A model generated the notes under the pieces. That model made no database searches and had not been told where the DNA came from. It saw only the letters and a list, made by a program, of their open reading frames with translations. From Marivibrio halodurans (GTDB lineage: Bacteria; Pseudomonadota; Alphaproteobacteria; UBA8366; Aestuariispiraceae), in NCBI RefSeq assembly GCF_017963645.1, contig NZ_JAGMWN010000013.1, positions 1 to 64,000 on the forward strand: a stretch of 64,000 bases of DNA, in the 5' to 3' direction. Made by a program: the position numbers and the translations under genes. This document shows positions 45,847-54,906 of the stretch, one piece after another. Position 1 is the stretch's first letter, and each line of letters begins with the position of its first letter.

Positions 45847-47256
45847 ATGACTGCGCCGAAGACGCTGTTCGATAAGATATGGGATTCGCACCTGGTCGAC
45901 CGTCAGGACGACGGGTCCTGCCTGATCTATATCGACCGGCATCTCGTCCACGAGGTGACGAGCCCGCAGGCCTTCGAGGGGCTGCGCAACGCGGGCCGTA
46001 AGGTTCGCCGGCCAGACCAGACCCTCGCCGTGGCGGACCACAATGTCCCCACCGGCGATCGGTCGAAGGGGATCGAGGACGAGGAAAGCCGCATTCAGGT
46101 CGACACGCTTGCCAAGAACTGCGCGGATTTCGGCGTGCCCTACTACGCCATGGACGATATCCGCCAGGGCATCGTCCACATCATCGGGCCGGAACAGGGC
46201 TTCACTCTGCCGGGCACGACGATCGTGTGCGGTGACAGCCATACCGCGACGCACGGGGCCTTCGGCGCGCTCGCCTTCGGGATCGGCACCTCCGAGGTCG
46301 AGCATGTGCTGGCGACCCAGACGCTCGTTCAGAGCCCGGCCAAGAACATGCGCGTGACGGTCGACGGCGATCTGCCGATCGGCATCACGGCGAAGGATCT
46401 GGTGCTGGCGATCATCGGGCGGATCGGCACGGCCGGCGGGACCGGCCATGTGATCGAGTTCGCGGGGCCGGCGATCAAGGCGCTCTCCATGGAAGGGCGG
46501 ATGACCGTCTGCAACATGACGATCGAGGGCGGTGCGCGCGCCGGCCTGATCGCGCCGGACGAAACCACCTTCGCGTATCTGCAAGGCCGTCCCATGGCAC
46601 CCAAGGGTGGTCAGTGGGAACAGGCGGTCGCCTATTGGCGGACCCTGCCGTCGGACGAAGGCGCGACCTACGACAAGGAAGTCGTGCTCGACGTGCACGA
46701 GATTCCGCCGCAGGTCACCTGGGGCACCAGCCCGGAAGACGTGGCGCCGATCGACGGGACGATTCCCGACCCCGACAGCTTCCCCAGCGATGGGAAGAAG
46801 TCGGCGGCGCGCCGCTCCCTCGACTACATGGCGCTGAAGGCCGGGACGGCGATGCGCGACGTCGCGATCGACAAGGTCTTCATCGGCTCCTGCACCAATG
46901 GGCGGATCGAGGATATTCGCGCCGTCGCCGAGATCGCCAAGGGCCGCAAGGTGGCCGACGGCATCCATGCGATGGTCGTCCCCGGCTCCGGCCTGGTGAA
47001 GGAAATGGCGGAGCGCGAGGGGCTGGACCGTATCCTCAAGGAAGCCGGCTTCGATTGGCGCGAGCCGGGCTGTTCCATGTGCCTTGCCATGAACGCCGAC
47101 AAGCTGTCGCCGGGTGATCGCTGCGCCTCCACCTCGAACCGTAATTTCGAGGGGCGCCAGGGGCGCGGCGGGCGCACCCACCTGATGAGCCCCGCGATGG
47201 CCGCGGCGGCCGCGATCGAGGGCCGGCTGGCCGACGTGCGGGAGTTCCTGAAATGA
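45847..47256 (+). CDS. leuC: 3-isopropylmalate dehydratase large subunit
   Basis: LeuC and LeuD isomerise 2- to 3-isopropylmalate in leucine synthesis. The 469-residue protein binds a 4Fe-4S cluster through the cysteines in [10 protein letters not shown] (about residue 350) and [10 protein letters not shown] (about 410 and 413). Substrate-loop HNVPTGDR and [15 protein letters not shown] are present. Its stop overlaps the start of the 60-residue gene at 47253 (ATGA), and leuD follows that, so three genes form a coupled unit. Confidence 0.97.
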   Translation: MTAPKTLFDKIWDSHLVDRQDDGSCLIYIDRHLVHEVTSPQAFEGLRNAGRKVRRPDQTLAVADHNVPTGDRSKGIEDEESRIQVDTLAKNCADFGVPYYAMDDIRQGIVHIIGPEQGFTLPGTTIVCGDSHTATHGAFGALAFGIGTSEVEHVLATQTLVQSPAKNMRVTVDGDLPIGITAKDLVLAIIGRIGTAGGTGHVIEFAGPAIKALSMEGRMTVCNMTIEGGARAGLIAPDETTFAYLQGRPMAPKGGQWEQAVAYWRTLPSDEGATYDKEVVLDVHEIPPQVTWGTSPEDVAPIDGTIPDPDSFPSDGKKSAARRSLDYMALKAGTAMRDVAIDKVFIGSCTNGRIEDIRAVAEIAKGRKVADGIHAMVVPGSGLVKEMAEREGLDRILKEAGFDWREPGCSMCLAMNADKLSPGDRCASTSNRNFEGRQGRGGRTHLMSPAMAAAAAIEGRLADVREFLK

Positions 47257-47435
47257 GCGATGCGACCTTCGACGCCGCCGCTGGTGGCCTGCCGGACGAC
47301 CTGCTTGAGCGCCTTTTCGGCACCGAACGCCTGAAGCGGGGCTGGCGCGTCCTGATCCCCGCCAATGACGACGAGGGCGAGGAGATGCACCCCGCCTTTA
47401 TCAATGCGCTGTTCAAGCGCCGCGGGAATTGGTGA
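47253..47435 (+). CDS. small protein between leuC and leuD (60 aa)
   Basis: This 60-residue acidic-to-basic protein reads [20 protein letters not shown] at its start and contains the ordered-looking [21 protein letters not shown] followed by INALFKRRG. Its ATG overlaps the leuC stop (ATGA), so it is translated by coupling, and it ends 17 bp before leuD. The codon pattern matches its neighbours, so it is probably a real protein. It might help assemble or stabilise the LeuCD complex, which is inference from position only. I do not recognise a family. Confidence 0.75.
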   Translation: MSDATFDAAAGGLPDDLLERLFGTERLKRGWRVLIPANDDEGEEMHPAFINALFKRRGNW

Positions 47436-47452
47436 GGCGGGAGGAGTAGTCC

Positions 47453-48076
47453 ATGCAACCCTTCAAGCAGCTCAACGGCATCGCGGCGCCGCTCGATCTG
47501 GTCAATGTCGATACCGACATGATCATTCCGAAGCAGTATCTGAAGACGATCCAGCGCACCGGCCTCGGCCGCGCGCTGTTCGACGAGATGCGGCATAACG
47601 AGGACGGGACGGAGAAGCCGGAATTCGTCCTGAACCAAGAGCCCTATCGCCATGCCTCGATCCTGGTCGCGGGCGATAATTTCGGCTGTGGGTCGAGCCG
47701 CGAGCACGCGCCCTGGGCGCTCTTGGACTTCGGTATCCGCTGCGTGCTGGCGCCGAGTTTCGCCGACATCTTCTATAACAACTGCTTCAAGAACGGCATC
47801 CTGCCGATCCGCCTGCCGGAGGAGACGATCCGTGCCCTGATGGGCAAGTGCGATCGCGGCCACAATGCCCAATGGTCGATCGACCTGGAGCGGCAGGTGG
47901 TCGTCGATCCGGACGGCGAGGAGATTGCGTTCGAGATCGACCCCTTCCGCAAGCATTGCCTGCTGAATGGTCTCGACGATATCGGGCTGACGCTGCAGAA
48001 GGACGACAAGATCGACGCCTTCGAGAAGAGCTGCCAGAGCGACAAACCCTGGCTGACCCCGGCCGCCGCCGAATAG
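47453..48076 (+). CDS. leuD: 3-isopropylmalate dehydratase small subunit
   Basis: The 207-residue small subunit has the swivelling domain segments [16 protein letters not shown] (about residues 16-31), [21 protein letters not shown] (key residues G, NFG, GSSREH at about 66-86) and [14 protein letters not shown]. It pairs with LeuC. GGGAGGAG lies about 8 bases before the ATG. A 128 bp spacer separates it from ftsY. Confidence 0.97.
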   Translation: MQPFKQLNGIAAPLDLVNVDTDMIIPKQYLKTIQRTGLGRALFDEMRHNEDGTEKPEFVLNQEPYRHASILVAGDNFGCGSSREHAPWALLDFGIRCVLAPSFADIFYNNCFKNGILPIRLPEETIRALMGKCDRGHNAQWSIDLERQVVVDPDGEEIAFEIDPFRKHCLLNGLDDIGLTLQKDDKIDAFEKSCQSDKPWLTPAAAE

Positions 48077-48204
48077 GCCGAACGGCCCAAAAGACCTTCC
48101 GCGTCCGTCCGCGATCGCGCGCCGCCTTTCCATCCGCCTTCGGGACCGGTAAGGGAAGGCGTGTCGGCGCGATCCAAGCATGTCGGAAGGGAGCGATTGA
48201 GGAT

Positions 48205-49134
48205 ATGGCACTCCGCTGGTTCCAACGGCTGAAGCAGGGCTTGGCGAAGACCTCCTCCCGGCTTACCGACGGGGTGCAGGGCATATTCACCGGCCGCCGG
48301 CGCCTCGACGAGGAGGCGCTGGAGGATCTGGAGGATCTGCTGATCACCGCCGATCTGGGGCCGGCGACGGCGGCCAAGCTGACGGCGGAACTCGCCCGGA
48401 CGCGGTTCGAGAAGGAAGTGTCCGGCGAGGAGGTGCGCGAGGCCTTCGCCGCCTCCATCACCGATATCCTGGCGCCCACCGCGAAACCGCTGGAGGCCGG
48501 GAACGATCCGACCAAGCGCCCGCATGTCGTGCTGGTCGTGGGCGTCAACGGGTCGGGCAAGACGACGACCATCGGAAAGCTCGCCCACCAACTGCGTGGA
48601 CAGGGAAAGTCGGTCATGCTCTGCGCCGGCGATACTTTCCGCGCGGCGGCGATCGAACAGCTCCGCATCTGGGGCGAGCGGGTCGGCGCGCCCGTCGTCG
48701 CGCGTGATTCCGGCGCCGATGCGGCGGGCCTTGCCTTCGACGCCTATAAGCAGGCGCGGGAAGCCGGAACCGACGTGCTGCTGATCGACACGGCCGGGCG
48801 TCTGCACAACAAGAAGGATCTGATGGACGAGCTTTCGAAGATCGTCCGGGTGTTGCGCAAGCTCGACGAGACCACGCCGCACGACATCGTCATGGTGCTC
48901 GACGCGACGGTCGGCCAGAACGCGTTGCAGCAGGTACAGGTCTTCCGGGAACTGGTCTCGATCACCGGCCTGGTGGTGACGAAGCTGGACGGCACCGCCA
49001 AGGCGGGGGTGCTGATCGCGCTGGCGGAGACGTTCGGTCTGCCGGTTCATGCGGTCGGCGTCGGCGAGACGGCGGAGGATCTGCGCCCCTTCAAGGCGGA
49101 GGATTATGCGCGCGGGTTGATGGGCCTCGAATAG
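48205..49134 (+). CDS. ftsY: signal recognition particle receptor
   Basis: FtsY is the membrane-associated GTPase that receives SRP-ribosome complexes. The 309 residues comprise essentially the N and G domains, with a short amphipathic N-terminus (MALRWFQRLKQGLAKT) in place of a long acidic A domain. GTPase motifs are GVNGSGKTTTIGKLA (about residues 113-127), GDTFRAAA, IDTAGRLHN and TKLDGTAKAG. GAGG lies just before the ATG at 48205. In other alphaproteobacteria ftsY follows mtaB; here it follows leuD. Confidence 0.96.
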   Translation: MALRWFQRLKQGLAKTSSRLTDGVQGIFTGRRRLDEEALEDLEDLLITADLGPATAAKLTAELARTRFEKEVSGEEVREAFAASITDILAPTAKPLEAGNDPTKRPHVVLVVGVNGSGKTTTIGKLAHQLRGQGKSVMLCAGDTFRAAAIEQLRIWGERVGAPVVARDSGADAAGLAFDAYKQAREAGTDVLLIDTAGRLHNKKDLMDELSKIVRVLRKLDETTPHDIVMVLDATVGQNALQQVQVFRELVSITGLVVTKLDGTAKAGVLIALAETFGLPVHAVGVGETAEDLRPFKAEDYARGLMGLE

Positions 49135-49143
49135 GCGGGCGAT

Positions 49144-50253
49144 CTATCCGGTGGGAGTCTTGGCCGCGCGGTTGCCGGTCGTGCGGACGTTGGCGAACTT
49201 GCTCTTGGCTTCGGACAGGCTGGTCAGAAGCTCCTTGCCGGTCTCCCCGCCATCGCCCTTGATCTTCTCCTTGGTGACCACCTTGATCAGGTCGATATGG
49301 GCCTTGATCAGGTCGAGAAGCGACGGCGTGATCTCCATGTCCTCGCCCGTATGCTCATAGAGCGATTTGCCGAACTGGGTCATCAGCGGATAGCCGAAAA
49401 TGCCGCCCTGGCCGCGCAATTCATGCGCGATGCGGCGGATCTCGGAGACATGAACCGAGGCGTTCTCCATATCCTCGATCGCGCGGTTCTGTTCCTGCGT
49501 CAAATGTTCCAGCGTCTCGGCCACCCAATCGCTGTAGTCGCCTTCCATCGATTGGATCTTGGCTTCCGCCGCCTCCAGGACGGCCGGGTCGAAGGCCGGT
49601 TCGTCCGGCCCAGGCGTGCCGGTCGCGAGTTTTGCCCGCAAGCTGCGCGGCAGACGGAAATACCAGATTTTCTTGCTAGAATTCTTGAGTGACGCCACGT
49701 CCTTCGCGGAATGCACGATCTCCACGTCGTCCTCGGTGTTGATGCGACGATCGGTCTCGACCGGCTTCGCGCGGCGCCGGCGGTCGGGGCCGAAATAGGT
49801 GGGCGCGAAGATGGTCTGACGCGGGCGCTCGATCAGCGCGATGAGACGGGACGCCAACATCTCGGCCGAGAAGGGCTTGGCCAGGAACTCGTCGATGCCG
49901 TTGTCCCGCGCCTTGACCAGTGTCTCCATGTCGGCGGCGGCGGAAACCATCAGGAAGGGCAGGAAGCGGTCCGGCGAATTCTCGCTGCGCCGGATCCAGC
50001 GTAGCACCATCGCGCCGTCGACCGTCGGCATGAAGTAATCGCAAATGACGACGTCGATGCCGGTATGCCCGACCATCTGGCCCGACTTCGTTTTCTGCAC
50101 GGGCTTCAGGATGCGGATCGCCTGTTCACCGTCCTCCGCGATCGTGATCCGATCGACCCCCAGCGCGCGCAGCACATTGATGAACAGACTGCGCATGAAG
50201 GCGCTGTCCTCGACCAGCAATACCGAGAGTCGGGAAAAATCGAGACGTGCCAT
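49144..50253 (-). CDS. response regulator with receiver and HPt-like domains
   Basis: The 369-residue protein starts with a CheY-like receiver (about residues 8-145): acid pair VEDS near residue 15, phospho-acceptor Asp72 in VVICDYFMP and Lys126 in FLAKPF. A linker with FGPDRRRRAKP follows. The C-terminal helical part (about 235-345) carries RRIAHELRGQGGIFGY, where His277 matches a phosphotransfer (HPt) histidine. It would thus pass phosphate between Asp and His. ATG 50253 is used; a TTG at 50259 is possible. No kinase gene lies beside it. Two palindromes lie upstream in its leader region. Confidence 0.88.
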   Translation of the reverse strand: MARLDFSRLSVLLVEDSAFMRSLFINVLRALGVDRITIAEDGEQAIRILKPVQKTKSGQMVGHTGIDVVICDYFMPTVDGAMVLRWIRRSENSPDRFLPFLMVSAAADMETLVKARDNGIDEFLAKPFSAEMLASRLIALIERPRQTIFAPTYFGPDRRRRAKPVETDRRINTEDDVEIVHSAKDVASLKNSSKKIWYFRLPRSLRAKLATGTPGPDEPAFDPAVLEAAEAKIQSMEGDYSDWVAETLEHLTQEQNRAIEDMENASVHVSEIRRIAHELRGQGGIFGYPLMTQFGKSLYEHTGEDMEITPSLLDLIKAHIDLIKVVTKEKIKGDGGETGKELLTSLSEAKSKFANVRTTGNRAAKTPTG

Positions 50254-50279
50254 CGCCAATCAACCTCTACTTATTCTTG

Positions 50280-50322
50280 GATACTGGCAGTATCGGCATG
50301 AGATCATCGGTCCGCCGATCTC
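50280..50322. promoter_or_regulatory. two palindromes upstream of the response regulator
   Basis: GATACTG-G-CAGTATC (50280-50294) is a perfect 15-base palindrome, and GAGATC...GATCTC (50300-50322) with inner CGG/CCG is a second inverted repeat. They lie 27-70 bases before the response regulator start and could be operators or leader hairpins. Confidence 0.4.
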
Positions 50323-50459
50323 GTTATTTCTTCTTATCCTATACGAGAATTAATGGCGGGTGAATCATCCTTGGTGGCGCGCATGGCAAAATAAAATGCC
50401 CTCCGGTCGTCGTGCCATCGTCCGCCGCCGCTCTCGCCGAAAGCGGAGCCGCGCGCGAT

Positions 50460-50744
50460 TCAGGACAGGATGTTGAGATAGAAGCCGCGACGCGGCACGC
50501 CGTCGCGGGGGCCGCGCCCCCCATCGAATGCAAGAAGGGTCTTGAGCCGGGCCATCGCCCCGTCGATATCGAACGGGTCGCGTCGGCCCCCCCCTCCGCG
50601 TCTGCCCGCGCCGGGGCCCTTGTCCGCGGCGTCGGTGAGTGACGGGCGTGTCGGCGCGGGACCCGGCGCGATCCGCCCGGCATTGGATTGCGCGCGGGGT
50701 TCGAGCCGGCCCGAGCCGGAAGGGAAGCCTGACGGATCACTCAT
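50460..50744 (-). CDS. small hypothetical protein with an ordered C-terminus (94 aa)
   Basis: The first 60 residues are Pro/Gly/Arg-rich and probably disordered. The last third, FDIDGAMARLKTLLAF then GVPRRGFYLNILS, is much more protein-like and ends with the pattern RRGFYLNIL. No ribosome binding site is obvious before the ATG at 50744, so the start is uncertain, and a leaderless or shorter form is possible. It is divergent from yciB, with 114 bp between starts. I do not recognise the family. Confidence 0.5.
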   Translation of the reverse strand: MSDPSGFPSGSGRLEPRAQSNAGRIAPGPAPTRPSLTDAADKGPGAGRRGGGGRRDPFDIDGAMARLKTLLAFDGGRGPRDGVPRRGFYLNILS

Positions 50745-50858
50745 GGGTAAAAATACTATCCGCTTCGCAACGCGTGGGCAATCGGCGGTTTCTTGGGCGG
50801 GGAGCGACCGTTATAAGCGTGGAACGGATCGGAAAGCAGCTATCGGAGACGGGAGCGG

Positions 50859-51467
50859 ATGACGGAATCGAGGGACGGCGAACGCGCCGCGCCGAAATGG
50901 GTCGGGCCGGCCAGCGAGTACGGGCCGTTGATCCTGTTCGTCATCGCCTATTGGCTGGACGGGCTGATGATGGCCACGAAGGTGGTGATCGGCGCGACGT
51001 TGGTGGCGGTCGCCCTGTCCGTTTGGTTGACCCGCAAATTGCCCTGGATGCCGGTGGTGACGGCGGTGATCGTCACGGTCTTCGGCGGGCTCACGATCCT
51101 TCTCGACGACGAAATCTTCATCAAGATGAAGCCCACCATCGTCCAGCTGTTGTTCGCGGCGGTGCTGTTGGGCGCGCTGGCGGTGAACCGGCTGCCGCTG
51201 AAGAAGGTGATGGGCGGCGGGATCGCCATGCCGGATCATGCCTGGCGGCAACTCAGCCTGCGCTTCGGGCTGTTCTTCATCGTCATGGCCGGTGTGAACG
51301 AGGCCGTCTGGCGCACGCAATCGACCGATTTCTGGGTGACCTTCAAGGTCGCGGGTATCCTCGGCCTGACCTTTCTGTTCGTGATGAGCCAAGTGCCCTT
51401 CATCAGCCGCCACGGCACGCACCGGACCGGCGAGGACGACGGCCAGGGGGGGCGGGACGCTCAATAA
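50859..51467 (+). CDS. yciB: septation protein A / YciB
   Basis: YciB (IspZ, septation protein A) is an inner-membrane protein with five to six helices, needed for normal division and envelope integrity in several bacteria. The 202-residue sequence shows the family blocks EYGPLILFVIAYWLDG (about residues 20-35), LTILLDDEIFIKMKPTIVQ (about 78-96) and FFIVMAGVNEAVWR (about 148-161), then a polar Gly/Asp tail. GGGAGCGG directly precedes the ATG. It overlaps the convergent Nudix gene by 7 bp. Confidence 0.93.
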   Translation: MTESRDGERAAPKWVGPASEYGPLILFVIAYWLDGLMMATKVVIGATLVAVALSVWLTRKLPWMPVVTAVIVTVFGGLTILLDDEIFIKMKPTIVQLLFAAVLLGALAVNRLPLKKVMGGGIAMPDHAWRQLSLRFGLFFIVMAGVNEAVWRTQSTDFWVTFKVAGILGLTFLFVMSQVPFISRHGTHRTGEDDGQGGRDAQ

Positions 51468-52045
51468 TCGCCGGTTTCTCCCGGCGGGTTGGTGAAGGGG
51501 GCGAACCGGGTCGCTTCGGCCACCGCGCGCCAATGCTCCAATGCCCACCGGACGGAGGGGAAGGCGAGGTCGTCCCACGGGATGTCGGCCCAATCGAAAA
51601 GGCCGACCGCCTCCGTTTCCTCGCCCGCGCCGATGCCGTCCGGATTGTCGATCCGGGCGCGATGGATCAATTGCACCTGGCTTATGCGGGGGATGTTGTA
51701 GACGGCGAGCAGGGCGTCGATCGTCAGCCGTGCCAGCGCCTCCTCCGCCGCCTCGCGCCGGGCGCCGTCCTCGACCGTCTCGTGATTCTCCAGATAGCCG
51801 GCCGGCAGGGTCCAGAAGCCGCGCCTGGGATTGATCGACCGGCGGCAGAGCAGGATGCGCCCCTCGTGGCTCGCCACGCTGCCGACGACGATCTTTGGGT
51901 TCTGATAATTGACGAAGCCGCAATCGGGACAGACCAGCCGCTCGCGGTTGTCGCCCGCCGGAACGTGGCGTAGCCAGTCGCCGCCGCCCATATTGTCGCG
52001 TGCCTCGCCGGCTGTCGGGCCGGCTCTGTCGTTGCCCTGGTTCAT
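51461..52045 (-). CDS. zinc-ribbon Nudix hydrolase
   Basis: The 194-residue protein has a short N-terminal zinc-ribbon-like start (LVCPDCGFVNYQNPKIVVG, about residues 38-56) before a Nudix domain. The Nudix box is GYLENHETVEDGARREAAEE (about residues 88-107), with the catalytic RExxEE core intact. This layout recalls NADH pyrophosphatase-like and ADP-ribose pyrophosphatase-like Nudix proteins; the substrate is not known. The start at 52045 has no clear binding site; an ATG at 51991 (MGGGDW) is an alternative. It overlaps yciB by 7 bp at the 3' end and is divergent from the TPR-methyltransferase gene. Confidence 0.85.
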   Translation of the reverse strand: MNQGNDRAGPTAGEARDNMGGGDWLRHVPAGDNRERLVCPDCGFVNYQNPKIVVGSVASHEGRILLCRRSINPRRGFWTLPAGYLENHETVEDGARREAAEEALARLTIDALLAVYNIPRISQVQLIHRARIDNPDGIGAGEETEAVGLFDWADIPWDDLAFPSVRWALEHWRAVAEATRFAPFTNPPGETGDY

Positions 52046-52155
52046 GACGCGGAAGGATGGGGCAAGGGCTTGCGCCCGGCAAGGTCGGGCGTGCATTAAG
52101 ACGGCGCGCGGCCGGCCCGCGTGGCCGGCGTGCGTGGCATGGGGGAAAGGCTCAT

Positions 52156-53286
52156 ATGGCGAAAGCGAAGACGGGGCGCGACATGATCGCCGCCATCCTG
52201 GAGGAGGCGGAGGACCATTACCGCCAGGGGGCCCTGGAGGCGGCGGCGGATGCTTATGACCGGGTCCTGGCGCACGATCCGGACCATATCGACGCGCTGG
52301 AATGGCGGGGCGAGATCGCCGTGCAGCAGGACGATTACGAGGTCGCGGCCGAGATGCTGGGTCGGGCACGAAGCCTGCGCGGCGACGCGGATTTCGCGGA
52401 ATATACCAATCTGGGCCTCGCCTATTACGAACTCGGCCGGGCGCGCGACGCGGTCGATGCCCTGGCCCGCGCGATCGAGCGTGACGGCGGCGACCTTGTC
52501 TCCCATTCGAACCTGGGCAAGGCGCTCTATGAATATCATCAGAAGGTCGATCCGGAGGATGCCCGTCGCGTCGCCTCGGACTGGCTGAAGCGGTTCCCGG
52601 ACAATCCCGACGCCCGGCATATCGGCGCCGCCGTCTCCGGCAAGAAGCGGCCGAGTGTCGCCAACGCCGCCTATGTCGCGGATGTCTTCGACGATTATGC
52701 GCCGAATTTCGACGAGAAGATCGCGGAGCTTTCCTATAAGGCGCCGGAACTGCTCAACACGCTGATCGCGGCGCATCTGCCGGCGCCTTCGAAGGCGCTT
52801 TCGGTCCTGGATGCGGGCTGCGGCACGGGCCTCGCGGGGCCGCATCTGCGTCCCTACGCGGCGACGCTGGTCGGTGTCGACCTGTCGCGCAAGATGTTGG
52901 CCAACGCCAAGGCGAAGGCGCTCTACGACCGCCTGGAGCGCGCGGAACTGATCGATTTCCTGAGCGACGGAAAACCCGCCTATCACCTGATCACGGCGGC
53001 CGATGTGCTGTGTTATTTCGGGGCGCTGGACAAGGCCTTCGTCGGGTTCTTCCACGCGCTGCATCCGGGGGGGCATGTCGCCTTCACGGTGGAGCGCCTG
53101 GGGAAGGCGGGGCGCAGTGAATATCGCCTCGATCCCAGCGGCCGTTACAAGCATGCCCGGGCCTATGTCGCCCGGACATTGGAAGCCGCCGGCTTCGAGA
53201 CGCTAAGCGCGGAGAAGGATATCCTGCGCTATGAATATGGCGAGCCGGTGGACGGTCTCGTCGTCCTCGCGCGGAAACCCGGATAG
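52156..53286 (+). CDS. TPR-repeat class I methyltransferase
   Basis: The 376-residue protein has tetratricopeptide repeats (about residues 10-150, with ALEAAADAYDRVLAHDPDHIDAL, key residues A, Y, A, P, A). A SAM-dependent methyltransferase domain follows (about 175-370): VLDAGCGTGLAGPHL is the SAM loop (about 217-231), then VGVDLSRKML and a LHPGGHVAFTVE strand. TPRs usually recruit a protein partner, so it may methylate a protein or a bound small molecule. GAAAGG lies about 5 bases before the ATG. It is followed by a bidirectional terminator. Confidence 0.88.
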   Translation: MAKAKTGRDMIAAILEEAEDHYRQGALEAAADAYDRVLAHDPDHIDALEWRGEIAVQQDDYEVAAEMLGRARSLRGDADFAEYTNLGLAYYELGRARDAVDALARAIERDGGDLVSHSNLGKALYEYHQKVDPEDARRVASDWLKRFPDNPDARHIGAAVSGKKRPSVANAAYVADVFDDYAPNFDEKIAELSYKAPELLNTLIAAHLPAPSKALSVLDAGCGTGLAGPHLRPYAATLVGVDLSRKMLANAKAKALYDRLERAELIDFLSDGKPAYHLITAADVLCYFGALDKAFVGFFHALHPGGHVAFTVERLGKAGRSEYRLDPSGRYKHARAYVARTLEAAGFETLSAEKDILRYEYGEPVDGLVVLARKPG

Positions 53287-53295
53287 TCGGAAACG

Positions 53296-53319
53296 GCCGG
53301 CGCCGATGGCGGCGCCGGC
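53296..53319. terminator. bidirectional terminator
   Basis: GCCGGCGCC (53296-53304) pairs perfectly with GGCGCCGGC (53311-53319) around GATGGC. It sits exactly between the convergent stops at 53286 and 53325. Confidence 0.65.
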
Positions 53320-53324
53320 GGGGA

Positions 53325-53666
53325 TCAAGCGTAGATGTCGAGGAGTTGGCCGCGGCCGCTCTCACGCGGCGGCGGCGCGCCCTCGGGCTGCTCGGGGCGG
53401 GTGGCGGCACGGTCGGACGCGACCCGCTGGTCGCGCGTTTCCGTCGCCTCGACCGCCTGACGGGTTTGAACGGGGCCGGTCACCTCGGCGCGATCGGGGC
53501 GCGAGCGCGGACCGGTCTCCGCGCGCTCCGGGGCGGAAGGCTGGGCGAGGGAGGCGCGCTGCGCCTGCGTTTCGCGCTGAAGGGCGGCGGTCTGGGCGGC
53601 GAGGCCCGCCTGCGCCGGATTGTTCGCTTCGAGAATCACGTCGGTGCGCTCCACCAGGCCCGCCAC
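53325..53666 (-). CDS. small hypothetical protein (113 aa), Ala/Gln/Arg/Glu-rich
   Basis: The sequence contains an ordered-looking segment VERTDVILEANNPAQAGLAAQ near the start, a low-complexity Ala/Gln/Arg middle and a compact ending GRGQLLDIYA. There is no ATG in this frame. A GTG at 53666 with GGGGT 5 bases upstream is the best start; a GTG at 53696 is also possible. The N- and C-terminal patterns resemble small alphaproteobacterial proteins with a conserved RGxxxDxxx tail, but I cannot name the family. Confidence 0.5.
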   Translation of the reverse strand: MAGLVERTDVILEANNPAQAGLAAQTAALQRETQAQRASLAQPSAPERAETGPRSRPDRAEVTGPVQTRQAVEATETRDQRVASDRAATRPEQPEGAPPPRESGRGQLLDIYA

Positions 53667-53828
53667 GGGGGACCCCGACCGATGTCGGGGCGTCACGGGC
53701 GGGCGATTTCGTCCGGGGCGTTCTTACCTCGGTATTCCTTACCGCGTGCTTAATGCGAAAGGATTATTTTTGGGCTGCTGCATGTTTGAGGATACCGACT
53801 TTTGGTCCGGATCGCGGGCCGTTCTATG

Positions 53829-54758
53829 TCATCGTGATGGACCGGGGCGATAGCGCGCGCCCGCCGTCGCCGTGCCGGTATCGCTAACGACGCGGCCATC
53901 GGCGACCAACATTTCCAGATGCGCCAGGACCGACCGGCCGGCCGCGGGTTTCAGGCCAGGCGGGATGTCGGTATAGATGCGATCGACCATGGCCGGGACC
54001 GTCTCCCGCCCTTCCGCGATCGTGGCGAGGATCTGCGCCTCCCGGTCCCGGCGATGGGCGATGAAACCCGCGACATGGGCGTGCGCGTCGTCGATCGGCG
54101 CGCCGTGCGTGGGGTAGTAGCGGGTCTCCGGCCGGGCGAGCAGCTTGTCCAGCGCGGCCAGATAATCCGCCATGTCCCCGTCGGGCGGGGAGATCACGCT
54201 GGTGGACCACCCCATGACGTGATCGCCGCTGAAGAAGGCCCCTTCGGGCTCCACCGCCTCGCGATAGCTGAAACAGAGATGGTTGGAGGTATGGCCCGGC
54301 GTGTGCACCGCCTCCACCGACCAGCCGGTACCGGTGACGACCGCGCCGTCGCCGATCCGGATATCCGGGTCAAAGCCGTGATCCGCGCCTTCCTCCACCG
54401 CGTCGGCCCCGCGCGATCCGCCGTGCGGGCCATGGCCGTAAATCGGGCAATGCCCGGGGCCGCCGCGCAGCGCCTGCAGGGGGCGCGCCGCCGGCACATG
54501 GTCGCGGTGGGTGTGGGTGATCAGGATCGCCTCTATCGTCTCCCCGGCCAGCGCCCGGTCCAGCGCCGCGATATGCGCCGGCAGGTCCGGCCCCGGATCG
54601 ATCACCGCCACATGCCCTTCGCCCAGGATATAGGTACCGGTCCCGTGGAAGGTGAAGGGCCCCGGATTCTCGGCCACGACACGCCGGATCCCGGGCGCGA
54701 CGGTGACGCATTCGCCATATCGGGGCTCGAAGCGTTTGTTGAAGGATATCGCCGTCAT
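53829..54758 (-). CDS. MBL-fold metallo-hydrolase
   Basis: The 309-residue protein has the metallo-beta-lactamase metal motif THTHRDHVPA (about residues 81-90), further ligands in VEAVHTPGHTSNHLCF and FFSGDHVMGW, and a C-terminal winged-helix-like region typical of the LACTB2-type group (GLKPAAGRSVLAHLEMLVADGRV, key residues G, R, A, H, L, L). Related proteins hydrolyse thioesters or RNA, and the substrate is unknown. GAGGAGG lies 4 bases before the ATG at 54758. It is divergent from the CHASE2 gene. Confidence 0.9.
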   Translation of the reverse strand: MTAISFNKRFEPRYGECVTVAPGIRRVVAENPGPFTFHGTGTYILGEGHVAVIDPGPDLPAHIAALDRALAGETIEAILITHTHRDHVPAARPLQALRGGPGHCPIYGHGPHGGSRGADAVEEGADHGFDPDIRIGDGAVVTGTGWSVEAVHTPGHTSNHLCFSYREAVEPEGAFFSGDHVMGWSTSVISPPDGDMADYLAALDKLLARPETRYYPTHGAPIDDAHAHVAGFIAHRRDREAQILATIAEGRETVPAMVDRIYTDIPPGLKPAAGRSVLAHLEMLVADGRVVSDTGTATAGARYRPGPSR

Positions 54759-54906
54759 GACCCTCCTCATACCCTACATGGCAGGGTCATGCGAGCCGAT
54801 CGCGCCGGTCGATATGTCCTGGTTGTTCGTTCCACTGCCTTGACAGCATGCCGGGTGTTGACGGCATCCTTGCGGGTGCCGGTTGGATCGAGGGGGCTCT
54901 CCAGTC

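Noticed and set aside
53673-53690. CCCCGAC/GTCGGGG stem as a terminator
   Set aside because: It lies within or just before the start of the small minus-strand gene, and no T-run follows.
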